Assembly: GCA_035578175.1 (NCBI GenBank)
Contig: JAQMRL010000003.1
Location: 90,312,469 to 90,376,468, forward strand
Direction of reading: 5' to 3'
DNA: 64,000 nucleotides
From: Catonia carolina
Taxonomy: Eukaryota > Arthropoda > Insecta > Hemiptera > Achilidae
Positions 23,169-35,924 of the stretch are shown piece after piece (positions within the stretch are counted from its first letter, which is position 1; each line of letters begins with the position of its first letter). The notes below the pieces were generated by a model. The model searched no databases, was not told the DNA's origin, and saw only the letters and a list, made by a program, of their open reading frames with translations. Position numbers and translations under genes: made by a program.

Positions 23169-23280
23169 CAGAAGTTGAAGAAGTCTGTCTTTCTCTAGGC
23201 ATTTCCCGCCATGCTCTCCTTTTAACTCGAGCTTGACTTCTTCTGTTTTCTGCTTCTCGCCTTCCAGTATCACCATTTTC
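23169..23280 (-). CDS. Ankyrin-repeat gene, basic/charged internal exon
   Basis: On the minus strand a TTTTTAG acceptor precedes 112 bp opening in phase 0 and ending at a GTAAGT donor in phase 1. It encodes ENGDTGRREAENRRSQARV and then KRRAWREMPRERQTSSTSG. It is highly charged and Arg-rich, probably a disordered or helical segment that may include a nuclear localisation signal. The phase-0 entry matches the phase-0 exit of the exon at 29952-30160, so I place both in one gene. No domain is recognised in this piece. The next exon would start with two bases completing a Gly-type codon; I could not find it. Confidence 0.55.
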
Positions 23281-26200
23281 CTAAAAATAAGGGACAAATT
23301 GAACATTTTTATTATTTGACAAACAAGATCAAGGATAATAACAATTATTATCCTTGATAATAATTTATCTAAGATTTATTATCTATTTATTATTTAAGAA
23401 TTAAAATATCTACAAGTTTTGCTAAATAAATTTACACATTTATTAGCCATTTAACACAGTTCATTCAAACCTAAAGAAAACGTATTTTTATGCACAGATT
23501 TGTCCGTTTTTCATTGGATATTACAAAAACTACTAGAGATATGGTTCTGAAACTTATTTTATTCAATTTTTCGGGTAAAAATACACAAGAAACCATCAAA
23601 TCTACTCATGAAATTGGGTTTCTAGACCTCTAGGATGACTTTATTTAGGCCTATGTTCTGAACCCAGGGCGAAATCTTTCGCTAGCCGTAACTCGCTAAC
23701 GAAGCGTTTCCGGACCCATGTTTATAAAAAATTTCTTCATTATTTTGATGAGAGGAAACCACCTTAGAAGTTTGTTGGGTTACTGGAGAGACACTCTGTA
23801 TAATACATAATACATTATAAATTTGCTACATTATACTTTATACTACAAATAAATACATAATAAGATATCAAAACTTTGTACACTAAAAGATTTATTCAAC
23901 TTTATAGCACAAGTTCTCAAACAAGACTCGTCGTGTTTGACTAATACACACTTGTTTGTAGGTTGCTAAGCTATCCTTCTAGAATGTCCGAAATATGTTC
24001 TAGAACGTTCCAAGTAGTTAATAGCCTAATAACACAATACAAACAAAAACAAAATTAACACTAAGGTGTGTGGCTGCGGCTATATTAAAAAAATGACGTA
24101 ACAGTTATATAAAACATCTTCGTTTCATATAATCCTTCGTTATAAGCTGTTTCTTTTTGAGCAATAAATGTTTCATGCAGAAATTAACAAAAACTAAAGG
24201 AAGTCAAAACTATTTTTAACGACTGTGATGTTTTTTTTTTTTTTTGCTTTTACGGCCTCATTCAACCTCAATGGACCAAAATCTCTTAAATCAACTTTAT
24301 AAATCCTTGGTTTGGTTTTAGGATTCTTTCGCTTTTCCTAATAATTCTTAATATTTTGGGATTTGATCTGTCTGATTTTATCTATGCAAATCATTGATGA
24401 CGGAGCTCGAGTTTTTAGACGAATCTTGTGTCTTTACCTTTAAGCAACTTAAGCTGTTAATATTTTTCTAAACGACCTTGTTCTGCAATGTTAAGTTCTT
24501 ACATATCTTGCTTTAGTTCGGCCAACCCCACCTTGGAGGATTTTTCTACGACCTAATTTTAGAAATGAGTTGTTTAGTTATTCGATTGTTCGGTAACCTA
24601 AGTAAATTCCCGAAGAATGAAATTCGTTTCTTCCGCATGATGTCATTAAATCGCTCGATTTTATGGTAGAATTCAGTATTAGATATTAAGATCCACTGTG
24701 ATGTTTATATAAAAAAGAATATAAAATCAATAAATAAAATTAATTACAACACCAAATTAGCCTACACTAAATTTGTATTACATTATCTACTAAGAAAGTC
24801 AAAAATTCTCACTTCTCTTTAACCTTGAATTTAAATTTACATTACTGAATAATTAATTGATTGCTAATATATTGCTATGATCATACAATCAATGTAAATA
24901 ATTTAATACTGATTTCTGAAGTTTCTTATTTAACAGGGTTCAAGTAAAGATTTCTATAATAAATTTGTCGTTTATATACAAGGTTATGTTTAACACGTGT
25001 CTGATAGTACTTGACTGGAATCGCCTTAAAGTTTTAATGCTTGGATTTGCAGATATTTCATATAGGGAACAGTGACAAACAAATTCGTGATTAGCCCCTC
25101 AGTAGTTGTACATGACGCGGGAATGCGGGATTACCTCTGTTTTAAAAAAGTTTTTAATATTAGAAATCTACGATAAAAAATTCGGTTGTATGAAACATAT
25201 AAATTAAATTAAAATCGACGAATATTAAAAGAGGTTTAATTTTAAATGATTCATACAACAAGAAATGAATAAGTTGGAATGCGACCATTCATCATTGTCT
25301 TTTATTTAAAAGCAATTTCTTATAGAAGCTACGGCTATGAACGGTCGGATTAACCGCTGTTTTGTTACCGAACTAAAATAATTAATTCAGAGAACTGCTG
25401 TTTCTGAAGGAGGTTTGGTTTAGCTCAGGCCAATTTATAAACAGGATCCTTAATTTGAATTCGATCAATTTGCATTTCCATTTCCTTCAAGAGAAATTCA
25501 TCTAATTTTTCTCTTTAACTTAGATGAATGTCAAGATTAGTTTAGAACGTTTAAGTAGTATCTAGTTTTGATTTCAATAAAATAATTAGTACTCTTAATT
25601 TTTTCTAAATTTATAAGAACGTAAAGAATTTCCGTCAAGCATTAGGGTACATAAAAATGTTCAAATCGAAAAGTCTTCTTAAATAAAATGAATAAATTTG
25701 GAAAAAAAACAATTAGATAAATCTACGAGTACAAAAAACCTAATAAGAATAGAAAGGAAAGATTCTGTAGCAATACATCGTTTATATTTTGCAGTTGATA
25801 TGGCTTATCAGATAACATACCCACAGAAAAATAATTTGGTCTACAGTTGTTAAAAAATTTGCAAACATATCAGAAATTAAAGTTCTGTACAAACTAAGTA
25901 TATGACTAAAAAAAGTCTCAAATACTTATTATAAAATAGGAGAAACAAATTATTATAAAATAGAAAAATAAAAATAAAAATAATTATAAAATAGGAAAAT
26001 AAAAATAAAAATTATTATAAAGTACGAAAATAAAAAGAGTAAAATCATTTAAAAAGGCTGAGTAATCCAAGATAATGGCAATGAAGACGAGGATATAAAA
26101 ATAAAATTCAGAAAAGTGAGAGAGCATATCAACTGAAAAAATATTTCCACTAAAAAATCGGTATTCTTTAACTGTAAATTAACGCACTACAATACAGTTA

Positions 26201-26569
26201 TAAAACTTGAGGTATATGGATCAGAATGTATTTTCCATCAAGAGAAGAGTTTAAAGAAAATAAATGGAAATAAAAAGAGAGAAAAACTACGTACCCTAAG
26301 GAAAGTGTATGGTTGAAATAAAAATTAAAATGGAAAATTTATATTAAGAAGAAGGATGGCATATATGGAGAAGAAAAAGTAAAGATAACAGAATATGAGA
26401 GAAAAATTAGTTTTATGAACATATCTATAAAATGGAACAGAAAGATTCTCGAAGTAGTTATTTGATAGATAAAAAATACAAAACGAAAAAGATGATTCAT
26501 GGGAAAAGAAAAAATACGTTTTTTATTCTAATTTGGGTACTTTAAAATCTATTTAATTTAAAAACAATA
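23281..26569 (-). other. Intron sequence of the ankyrin gene, left part
   Basis: No exon is visible. A perfect 14-bp stem with a CAA loop (ATCAAGGATAATAA) lies at 23328-23358, a T-run at 24229-24245, and a degenerate tandem repeat of about 36 bp (TTATTATAAAATAG plus AAATAAAAATAAA) at 25927-26035. Confidence 0.4.
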
Positions 26570-26835
26570 AACAACCCCATGACTCAAGGAGATAGGTACG
26601 ATGTCTATGACGTGTAAATGAAGTGTAGTCTTGTACAGACTCAGGCCGACCATTCCTGAGAGAGTACAGTCAATTGAACACCAACCATAAACGTACACCG
26701 GTAACCACTGCCTAGTATTCAGCTCCACATAAAAGTAACTACCTTTACTAGGATTTGAACCAGGAACCCCGTCTCCGAAACTTAGGTAAACAGCTGAATT
26801 GCGGCAACGATTTAACGACTAGGCCTACCCGATAG
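26570..26835 (-). mobile_element. SINE family B copy 2 (minus)
   Basis: The minus strand carries the family B head (decayed box B GGTTCAAATCC, then AGTAAAGGTAGTTACTTTTA) and body (CGGTGTACGTTTATGG, CAATTGACTGTACTCTCTCA, AGGAATGGTCGGCCTGAGTC). It lies in an ankyrin-gene intron. Confidence 0.75.
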
Positions 26836-26885
26836 ATTAAGGTAATAAATGAAGACAAATAAAATTACAATAAGTAATGTTCAAC

Positions 26886-27055
26886 CCCCTCCGTGGCGTA
26901 GTGACTAGTGCGGTTGCATACAAAGCGGAAGGTTCCGGGTTCAATTCCTGTCTAGGGTCTGGAAATTAACACGTTAAAACTCAGCGTTAAAGTACCGAAA
27001 CTCACAGTAGTCGTTCATGACCAAGCTGTTGATAAGACTATAAATTTCTTGCAGG
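26886..27055 (+). mobile_element. SINE family A copy
   Basis: The head GGCGTAGTGACTAGTGCGG, box B GGGTTCAATTCC, body TCTGGAAATTAACACG and a tail GTAGTCGTTCATGACC, GATAAGACTATAAA that is a decayed form of the LINE-shared 3' end. Confidence 0.7.
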
Positions 27056-27277
27056 TTTTTTTAACCCACCGTTGGAGTGGCGGTCTCCTTAATGTTATAA
27101 CCCCACTTTTATTGTAAATACAGTAACGTCACATTCACTGATTGTATTTTGTACATAGTGAATAAATTAACTAAATTAAAAAACGAAATGTTCATAAAAA
27201 GTATGAAGGAGCTTAGTGAAAAAACGAAAAACACAAAAAATAAAATTTCCAATAATAACAATTTTAAGAAACCCAAC

Positions 27278-27505
27278 GAGTTGGTTTAGTGGTAAAATCG
27301 TCCTAGCGAGTCAACTGTTTAACAGCTGATTTACGGAGACGAAGGTTTATGGTTGAAATCCTAATAAAGGTAATTACTTTTTTACGGATTTAAATACTAG
27401 ACAGAGGTTACCGGTGTACTTTGAAGGTTGGGGTTTAATTAACCATACTCTCTCATTTACACATCACATAATATAATATCATAAAATTATCTCCTTGGGT
27501 CATGG
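27278..27505 (+). mobile_element. SINE family B copy 3
   Basis: The head GTTGGTTTAGTGGTAAAATC looks like a tRNA box A. GCGAGTCAACTGTTTAACAG and a decayed box B GGTTGAAATCC follow, then the family body (GACAGAGGTTACCGGTG). It is oriented opposite to copy 2, about 450 bp away. Confidence 0.75.
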
Positions 27506-27685
27506 CCTATTGTTATGGAATTGAATAGATTTCAACGTACACACATTAGTAGTACAAAAAAATTATGACATATTAATTTTTTATTGAAAAACAGAAGACT
27601 TGGTTAACATGTGAATTAAAATTTACATTATTTATGTTTTACTGTTCATAAATTAAACTAGAGTCGATCATTTTATGTTCTAAAT

Positions 27686-28411
27686 ACCGCGTGTCCCACG
27701 AAATTTGAACCACAGGGAAAGAGCTTAGATTTTCATTAGTTTGTTAATGTTTACTTCCCACGAGTAATTGAAGACTTGTTATAATCAGGAATCATCAAAA
27801 AATATTTAGTTCTTGAAAAAATACCAATTTGTAAACCGTTTTCTATTTAAATATTGTAATTTTTTTGAATAATTAGCTTGCCAGAGTGGAGTAAAGGTGT
27901 AAGAGTGGAGACGTTGTAATTGGTGGTTCGAATCCATCTATGGTAACATTTTTATTGTTAAAAATATATTGGAAATAAATTATAATATTAAATAAAATTA
28001 TAATTCATTTTTGTTTTATTACATAAAAATATTTTTTTGAGGCCTACTATAAACAAAAAAATAAAATAAAAATTATTCAATACAAAATAAATAAAATTCA
28101 GATATGAACCTGGACTCTATCAATGATGGATTAGTTCGCTGACTATCACTCTACAGAGATCACAGATGTATGATGTAAAACTTGAAGTATTTAAACATAC
28201 ACCGTTTCATTTACGTAATATTTAAAAAAAATTATTTTAAGCCAAAATACAGCTTAAAATGTATCCATATTTATATTTCGTACAGATTTAAACATTTTCT
28301 AATGATTCCTGATTGTAACAAGTCTTTATTTATTCACGGGAAAAAATAGTTAACAAACTAATGAAAATCGATTCTATTTCCCTGTGGTTCGAATTCCGTG
28401 GGACATTCGGT
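27686..28411. mobile_element. Fold-back element with tRNA-like arms
   Basis: The two ends are long imperfect inverted repeats. The left end has CGTGTCCCACG, TTTGAACCACAGGGAAA, TTTTCATTAGTTTGTTAA and GACTTGTTATAATCAGGAAT, and the right end has the same blocks in reverse complement. The arms exceed 120 bp. Inside each arm is a tRNA-like piece, the left one with a clean box B (GGTTCGAATCC) near 27932. No transposase is present. It could be two inverted copies of one SINE-like unit or a MITE. Confidence 0.6.
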
Positions 28412-29096
28412 GTAATAAAGTGATAGGCTTCTAACTTAAAACAATAAGTACAAACAAATTCATTGTTTATTTAAATCTATTAATTTAATGGTTACTATAT
28501 TCTGAATTATTACGTTACTTTCAAAATATAAACGAATAAATAAACCCATGTAAACGAATTGAATTCAGGAAAACATTGTTTATTTCTTTATTAACGATGC
28601 GTGAAATTTATTTGAAGCACAAAGAACAAAATAAGTTTACAATCACGGGGAAAATTGAAAATGTAAACACAATTTAACTAGTTTATTTACCTTCAATTGT
28701 AACAATAGAATTCGTTTATGCTTACATTGACATGATAAGAAATACAATAAATAGACCTGTACGTGAAATGTAATTTAAAAACACAAAACAAGTCAAAAAT
28801 AACATATTTTGAGCTAAACCAAGTATATGCCAATTACTCAAATTTAATAACAAAACATAATAATTTTAATTAATAAATCATTATCAATAGCCTACATCAA
28901 CTTAACAGAATATAAAAGAACATGTACTTTTGTCTATAAAATTATAAACAATAGAAATACCTATTGTCGTTATTTGTTATTATTATTACTTATTATTACT
29001 GTATTTATTGTAACATAAATGTCGGGTAATACGATGATGTTTTGTCCATGCATCTTTTGTGTGTGATTGATCTTCCTAGTTTTGACTGTATTATAT

Positions 29097-29819
29097 GGCT
29101 GGTTTCACACCAAACCAGTTAAGTCCAATCCAGTCACGTCCAGTCTAGTCGCGTCAGACTCAACAGATATTTTTAACGGTTAAATTACTTGTAGACTCAA
29201 CAGATATTTTTAACGGTTATTTCAATGGAAGACGCTTAGTTGGCTTTCACACCGAGAGCGTCAAATTTAGTTTAAACTCGACTTACGAAGACTCAGCAAG
29301 TTGAATTTCTAACAGTCCGACTTAAATATTTTGCGACGTAACATCGTTTATTCCTACTTACCAATAGAATTTGTTACTACTTAATATCTGCCAATCTTTC
29401 CTGTGGCAGGATAGCAAGACGGTAATTTGTATTTTCTTTCATTATTTCCTCCTTTAGCACATTATTAAGTTGAAAGAAACTGTTTGCACTCATGTGAAAA
29501 AAACTTATAAAATTTATCCGGATCCTTAAGTACATCAGGAAACAAGTGACTAAAGTTCCCGAAAGTTGGTCTTCTTACGTTTAAAGGGTGAACCCAAACT
29601 GTCCTTCATTTATTTTTCTTCTATTATGTTGTCTACGAATAAGTCTACGAAGAATAATAAATTTAGCGATCTCGACTTCCATATCGAACCAAATTTCATT
29701 AGTAACTGACGACTTGATAGTTGACTGCCTCTGTGTGAAACCCCCTTGACTTGACTGGACTGATGTGACTGACGCGACTGGACTGGGCGCGACTTGACTG
29801 GTTCGGTGTGAAACCAGCC
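29097..29819. mobile_element. Non-autonomous Harbinger-like element
   Basis: Terminal inverted repeats begin GGCTGGTTTCACACC and extend through CCAGT-AAGTC to GTCGCGTCAG. The element is 723 bp and flanked by TAT on each side, a possible 3-bp target duplication. Subterminal AGTC/GTCGCG repeats are frequent, and CAGATATTTTTAACGGTTA occurs twice at 29162-29218. There is no transposase. The 3-bp target and TIR style suggest PIF/Harbinger, which is inference. It sits about 130 bp downstream of an ankyrin-gene exon. Confidence 0.65.
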
Positions 29820-29951
29820 TATTGCTTTATCGGTCGTCACTAGTGTTCTTTTGTTTTTTTTTAGTATAGGGTAGAAAGTTCTATTACGTTCTTTAGTAGT
29901 ACCAAATAAATTATTATTCGTAAAATTAAATAAATTTGTACTATAACATAC

Positions 29952-30160
29952 CTTTGTTTGAAGATCCGGACTTCGATTGTTACTTCCGCGGCTTTTGACT
30001 GAACCTGTTGATGAAAGTGCTTGAATATCACCAGATGCACAACTTGTAGCTTCTTCGATAGATTCAGTCCTAGTTGTACGCAGCTTTCTTAGAATTCTAG
30101 AAGGATTAGTTGTGCTAGCTCTTGAAGAACCACCACTGACAGTAGTTGTCTGGCCTGTAG
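29952..30160 (-). CDS. Ankyrin-repeat gene, Ser/Thr-rich internal exon
   Basis: On the minus strand the exon follows an acceptor TTATTGTTACAG and ends AAACAAAG before a GTATGT donor. It enters with two bases completing a codon (phase 1) and exits in phase 0. It encodes TGQTTTVSGGSSRASTTNPS, then RILRKLRTTRTESIEEATS and further Ser-rich residues ending DLQTK. This looks like a disordered linker with possible phosphorylation sites (RTTRTES). Entry phase matches the ankyrin exon at 41588-41804 and exit phase matches the exon at 23169-23280. No catalytic domain is visible. Confidence 0.6.
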
Positions 30161-33100
30161 CTGTAACAATAAGATGAATGTATAACATTTTGTATAATAT
30201 ATTGTGAACAATGGTATGCATCATTTGTGTGAGTTACGTAGTGTGAAAAGTATCATTTACTGCCGGGCGCCGCCGGTATTGTTTGTTCTTCTAGTACGAG
30301 GTAAAGAGTTCTATTTTATTCCAATATATCTGCTGTTTCTCGATTGTGTTATTTTATTATAGATTACTCTATTTCATTCATATTGTTGTTGTTATTCTGT
30401 TTATTCGTTATATTTCCAAAATTTGAAGGTCGGTTGTATAAAGCGGCCGTCTTTAACACTTTGGCCAGTTGTAAACACATTAAAGAGTTGTTACGTCGTT
30501 TTAAACAGATGAATAGACGCGGTTACAAGCAGGGTATCGAAATGGCTTCTCCATACAAGTAGATAATGTATTAATGTCATTGTGTACAACTGTAAGTGAG
30601 GAATTCATTATTTGTTTGGTTGTTAACGACCATATTTTCTTAACGGTTACTTTTAATCTCAAGTTTTTAAAACATTCTGTAATCAATTTAGTCAGCATTA
30701 ACGGAAAAAAGCAAGTGTGGAACTAACAGCGTGGTTCAGTAATTTTTATCAATCTTTAATTTATTAGTTAGTAAACAGGTAACATTTGTTTCTTTCTGGT
30801 ATTTTTGACTAAAACTCAAAATAGGCCTATTATACGCATTTCATTACAAACACTTTGTAACAAATTAGGATTTTAACTACCATTGAACTGAAGTTATTGA
30901 TTTTTTTACTAAAAATATTTTATAAGACACGTCAAAAATATAATTTACAGGAAAAAGAAAAAAAACATTTTTAAGGGTCGTTTGATGTCATTGGAACAAA
31001 ATAATTATACTATTTTATTCATAATAATATAAACTACATTTAGCCAAAAACCTTTGCTAAAAAATTTTTTTTTTTTGTAATTTTCAAGTTAGACTTTAAT
31101 TGATTTAAAAAAATAAAAACGTGTTTAACGTAAGAGATAAAATAAATAGTAAACAAATAAAAAGTGCACTGTTTTCTGTATTACAAACAATGGACAGCTT
31201 GTAAAAAAGCTAACAGTATTCGGTCAGCTTTGTAAATTTTCCATTAGCTCTACGGTATTCGTTTACGGAATACTATGTGATTTATTAGGAATTTAAAACC
31301 AAAATACCAAATGTAACCTTTAAAAACTCTTCCGTAATGGAAAAACAAAGCTCCTTTGTTATTTGTTCCTACGTTTTAGTAATACATTTTAATTGTTTCG
31401 GATAATAATAAAGTCAGTAGTGCTATTATCTATAGAAATGAATGAATTAGAAAAATAAGAGCACGGAATGGCTGATTCCTTTGTAAAAGTAATTTATTTG
31501 TAACAGCTTCTTTGGTATCGAGTCGTGTCAAATATAAATGCAGCTCAGCAACCCAGTATTATCCAGTAACATGTTAAATTAAATAAAGTGATACCAAGTA
31601 ACTACAACGGGTCACCGAAAGGGTCGATGGGTTGAGATAGGGATCTACACAAAGGGATGGGTGACGAAACTGATTAAGAAGGCCGTGACTTGCAAGCGTA
31701 TCGAAGCAATAAAGAAGGAAAAGGAGAAGAAGAAGTCGAAAGAAAGTAGTCTGTTTGATGCTAGCTAGACTCCTGAAGTTGTTTTTTCTCTTTCGTTTTT
31801 TTATACCCGATATTACTTCATCTTATCCAAATACAGAACGTTAATCACTTTCATTATTGCAGAATAATCATTCTCGGTGAATCATTAAAAGTTTTGATCA
31901 TACTAAAGAAGGAATTTTATTATTACTATTATTATTATTTTTATTATTATTATTACTATTATTATTATTGTTATTCAATAAACGGAAGAGAAGAATTGAA
32001 GGTTCATGAATTGACGGTTCGACATACAACACCGCTTGATAAACTTAAGAACAATTATAGTATTATATTAAACTTTGTAGTAGGCTACGGTGAGAAGGAC
32101 ATTTTTTAGTAATATTGAATTTACAACAAAACAAGGAGAAAATTTTAACGTTTCCTGAGGCCAATACCTCAGGTCAATTCATATTTTTTTGTGTCTGAGG
32201 GAACGAATGAGCAGGATAACAGAAACCGCATTAATGAAGGTCGAGGTGTTCTTCAAAGGTTAATTAAATGCTCTGGTCAAGTAAATTACAGATGGAAACG
32301 AAGAAGTAGCTACAACTGTATTGGAGATTACAATTATTTTTGGTGCTGATTCCTGGGAAATGAGTTGCAGTAATAAACAAAGTCTTAAAGATAGTCGGTT
32401 ACGAAGGCCATTGAGGGCCTTCAGTGGGCAGGATATGAAAAATGAAGGCAATGAACCGGTTCACAGGATTCCACTGTAACACACTACAGTTTATATTGTA
32501 TGAGGACGTCCACAGAATGGCAAAGGACAAAAGGTCCCTAAGAGCAGTACTTTAGCCATCTAAAAAAAAGTACAAGAAGAGGTCATTCTCGGTAAACATG
32601 GACACATGGAGTCCAAGACGCTATGGCAGTGAGGAAGGTAGGGTGAGTGGGTAGGCCGAAGACAATTGGTTGTGGAATGCAAGAAGCGAAGAAACCTGTA
32701 GATTTCCAGTAAAATAGCCAAAGTATTTTCGCTATTATTAACGGAGCGTACAAACAACAATTTTCTAAAACTCATAATATTATGGATTTACAAAATCGAG
32801 AAATCATTTTGGTGGAAAATTATGTTAATCTACCAAATGTAACACTGATTTTTAAATTAATTTTTACTGATCTAAATTGTAGATCTCGCGTAAAACCAAA
32901 ATTTACATCCAATTTATGGTAAAAATTTTATTCGTGATTAGAGCTGGGCAGAATAAATTGGAAAATTGTTTTAAAATAGTTAACGCAATGGTAGTATTTC
33001 AGAACAAAAAACTAACCTAGAGCAAAATATTTCCAATTTTTGTCCAGCTATGTTTTTTATGACACGGAAGATACAATTGTAATTGAAAACGCTTTGTTAA

Positions 33101-33938
33101 ATAACGATTCCTCAAAATGAGAAATGTGTTTTTAAACATTTTTGATGTTCCTGGAGGTTGTTTTTAGTTAACAAATGAGGTACTCGATTTACCGAGCTCT
33201 GAGGATACTATTTCCTTAGAATCTGCTACTCCCATTGTATACTATTCCCATTGAATGGTACACTTTTTGGAATCACTGTTTAAAAATTATCTAATTAATG
33301 TCATTTTATTTAATGTGCAAGGACAAGATCAAATAGTATAGGTAATAATCCTGCTGATTTTTCCAAAAATGAACTAGGATATAAATATATATTGTAAGTT
33401 TCATATTATCAGAGAAATATGTTCAAATTGTTTAGGGGAGTCGGGATTCACATGTTACTCCATTGACATAAAAAATATTTTCTCAGCTAGTACTAACTTG
33501 ATAGTTACGATTTTTATTACTTAGTTATTGGTTCGTAATACAAATATGTTGATTTTTCAAAATTTTGATTTGAGAAAACTTTGATCTAAAATATAGGCCT
33601 ATTATAAAACATCCCTCAATATTTCATGAAGTTTGGGTGACTGCTTTCTGAGAAAATGTTATTTTTCTAATGAAAAACTGATTTTGAAAAATACAAAATT
33701 AAATAAAAGGAGTTTTACCTCAGAACATTTCAGCTTTGCAGTCACTTTGAAATTTATATTTTTGCAAGTTTTAATTTCAAAGCGACCATTAAAATGAATA
33801 AAAGGACGATGTCTGTAAAATTTTAAAAAATAATTGTGTTTAAAAGTTTTAATCGAAAATTTAGCAAAACTTTTGAAACATTTTGAAACCAGATATATAA
33901 GTCAAAATTATTTATAAATATATTGAAAAATACAAAGA
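30161..33938 (-). other. Ankyrin-gene intron, right of exon 29952-30160
   Basis: No further exon is found. A trinucleotide TTA/TAT microsatellite lies at 31916-31978. Around 31,600-31,760 a stretch ends in an AAGGAGAAGAAGAAG-type tail that could be a decayed LINE end. A 72-codon plus-strand frame at 30344-30562 has no recognised domain. Confidence 0.35.
31916..31978 (+). repeat. (TTA)n microsatellite
   Basis: An imperfect run of TTA/TAT triplets about 60 bp long, in the large ankyrin-gene intron. Confidence 0.85.
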
Positions 33939-34148
33939 AACATCCTAAATAAATAAATAATGTATAAAAATATAAAAAGGGAATAAAGAAAATAATTAAT
34001 ATAAGCAAATAATAATTTTTCTTTAACTTCCAACTCTCCTAATTTAAGGAGAGTTGGAAGTTAAAGAAAAATTATTATTTGCTTATATTAATTATTTTCT
34101 TTATTCCCTTTTTATATTTTTATACATTATTTATTTATTTAGGATGTT
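33939..34148. repeat. Perfect 102-bp-arm palindrome
   Basis: The left arm 33939-34040 and the right arm 34047-34148 are exact reverse complements over 102 bp, separated only by the 6-nt loop AATTTA. The identity stops abruptly at both outer ends. No coding content is seen. It could be a biological fold-back duplication or a strand-switch artefact of library preparation or assembly. Confidence 0.9.
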
Positions 34149-34933
34149 ACGGTAATTTAACCGTTAAGTACTATAAAGTATATGAAATTGTTTTTGCAGT
34201 ACTAGGGAAATATGTTAACTGATTATAATAAGAATGGAAAAGTGTTAAATTCCAAATGAAATATATAACAGTATTTTGTGTACCATAGAAAAGATTACAG
34301 AAAAAGGTTCGAATAAGAACAAAAGAATAAAATAATGGTGTTCTATCGTAAATATCTTTAAAAAGAACTTATAAGGTGGCTGCGAGCTACTTGTTGAATT
34401 TATTCTAAAAAAAACAAAATGATTTCCGCTGTTGGTTATTTTACTTGCTCCAAAACGAATTTAGTAAGAAAAAACCACAGTTTCATTAGAATTTTCTGTT
34501 ATTTTAAAATAAGTTAAAAATGTCGTTACAAATTACATCCGTAACGATAAACTTTACAATTGTCTGGTAAATTTTAAATTATTTTCTTTACCGTAAACCA
34601 ATGCAGATGCCTTAAGAGATTGTAGAAAACTTGTTAAAGATTCCTTAAAATGAGAAGTACCTGGAAATAAAATAAAAATAAAAATAAAATAAAAAATATA
34701 AAGGAGTAATTGAAAATACATAAAGTAAACAAAATTAAAAATAAAGAAAAATAAATAATAAAATAAGAGATAACTAGACAACAAAAAGACTACTACAAAA
34801 GGACAGTATGGAATTAACTATTCTGCTGCTAACTCCTTAAGAAAACTATAATTGAATATAATAACGTTTTAGAAATTTTTCTTATGAATTACATGATAAA
34901 TCTGTGTCCTTCCCACAATAACAAACCATCTGA

Positions 34934-35057
34934 AAATCATGAAAACTCCACCAATGGGATTCTGCTTATTATCGTTCATATTGATATTTGTGTCAACAAA
35001 TATCAATATGAACGATAATAACAAGCAGAATACCATTGGTAGAGTTTTTATGATTTT
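34934..35057. repeat. Imperfect 60-bp hairpin
   Basis: Arms of about 58-60 bp (left containing TTATCGTTCATATTGATATT) pair with a few mismatches and small bulges around a 4-nt loop (GTCA at 34992-34995). The size and imperfect pairing resemble a MITE or a long small-RNA precursor. It is about 0.8 kb from the perfect palindrome. Confidence 0.75.
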
Positions 35058-35924
35058 TTCCTAATTAAAGTTTACATTAGTGTTATTATAATCACCTGAA
35101 ATTTTAAAGGAGTAACAAATCTTTTCCAAGATCTCTGAAGCCTTCTAGGAGGGTTTCGCGGTAAATTAACTGACGTAGTCGTCCTGATTACTTCGTTTTT
35201 ATGTCTTACTAATTTATTTGTGGAAACGTTGATAGTAATATGTTATTGTGCCGAATAAGTTAATAACTTATGTAATTGTAAGATGTCTCGTTTCCTATTT
35301 GTTTATTAAATTTCCCACCTACTCATGCACTGGAAAAGCAGCAGATTACCTTGGAGTGCAAAGTTAAAGGTCTAATTTCCGACTAATGTTTTAAAATATA
35401 AGTAATTTAAGTACTACAACTTATTGATATTTTTTAGGTAAATGTGACTTCAAACGAACAAATAAAAAAATAAAACGAACTGTTCTTATATTAATGCTGG
35501 CCTCCAGCGAGTTTTTTTACACCGAGCATTTCTTTTATTGGGCATATGACGGAACGTTCGTAACCAGCTGATTACAAAAGAAAAAAAATCACTGTTCATG
35601 TTCGTGACAAAGTAAAGACCCAGCTATAGTAATTATTAAATCGGATATCAATCAGAATAAAAGAAGCTAAAGTGTTATAACAAATTACAATGATGGGGCA
35701 GTGAGGGCACCTTTTGAGTGGGTTTTGACGGGTGTTTTTTGGAGTAGAAGTCGGATTTTATTTAACTGTTGTCCCGTACCCTCAATCAGAAACTGAATTA
35801 ATTATGTTATTTTAATTGTTATTCATTTTAGAATAATTTATTTTTAGTATTCTTTTATGATCGTTTTATTAATTTTTAGATTTTTCTACCAAGGTTCAGG
35901 AAACACCATTTTCGATTCTTTTAT

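Noticed and set aside
30344..30562. A 72-codon plus-strand ORF with a hydrophobic N-terminus and basic C-terminus
   Set aside because: It lies in the ankyrin-gene intron, has no recognised domain or visible promoter, and chance frames of this length are common here.
33823..34008. Minus-strand Phe/Leu/Ile-rich ORF resembling a membrane protein
   Set aside because: It lies in the AT-rich palindrome arm; its composition follows from AT-rich triplets alone.
34934..35057. Calling the hairpin a microRNA gene
   Set aside because: Arms of 60 bp are longer than a normal insect pre-miRNA and there is no expression evidence; a MITE is equally likely.
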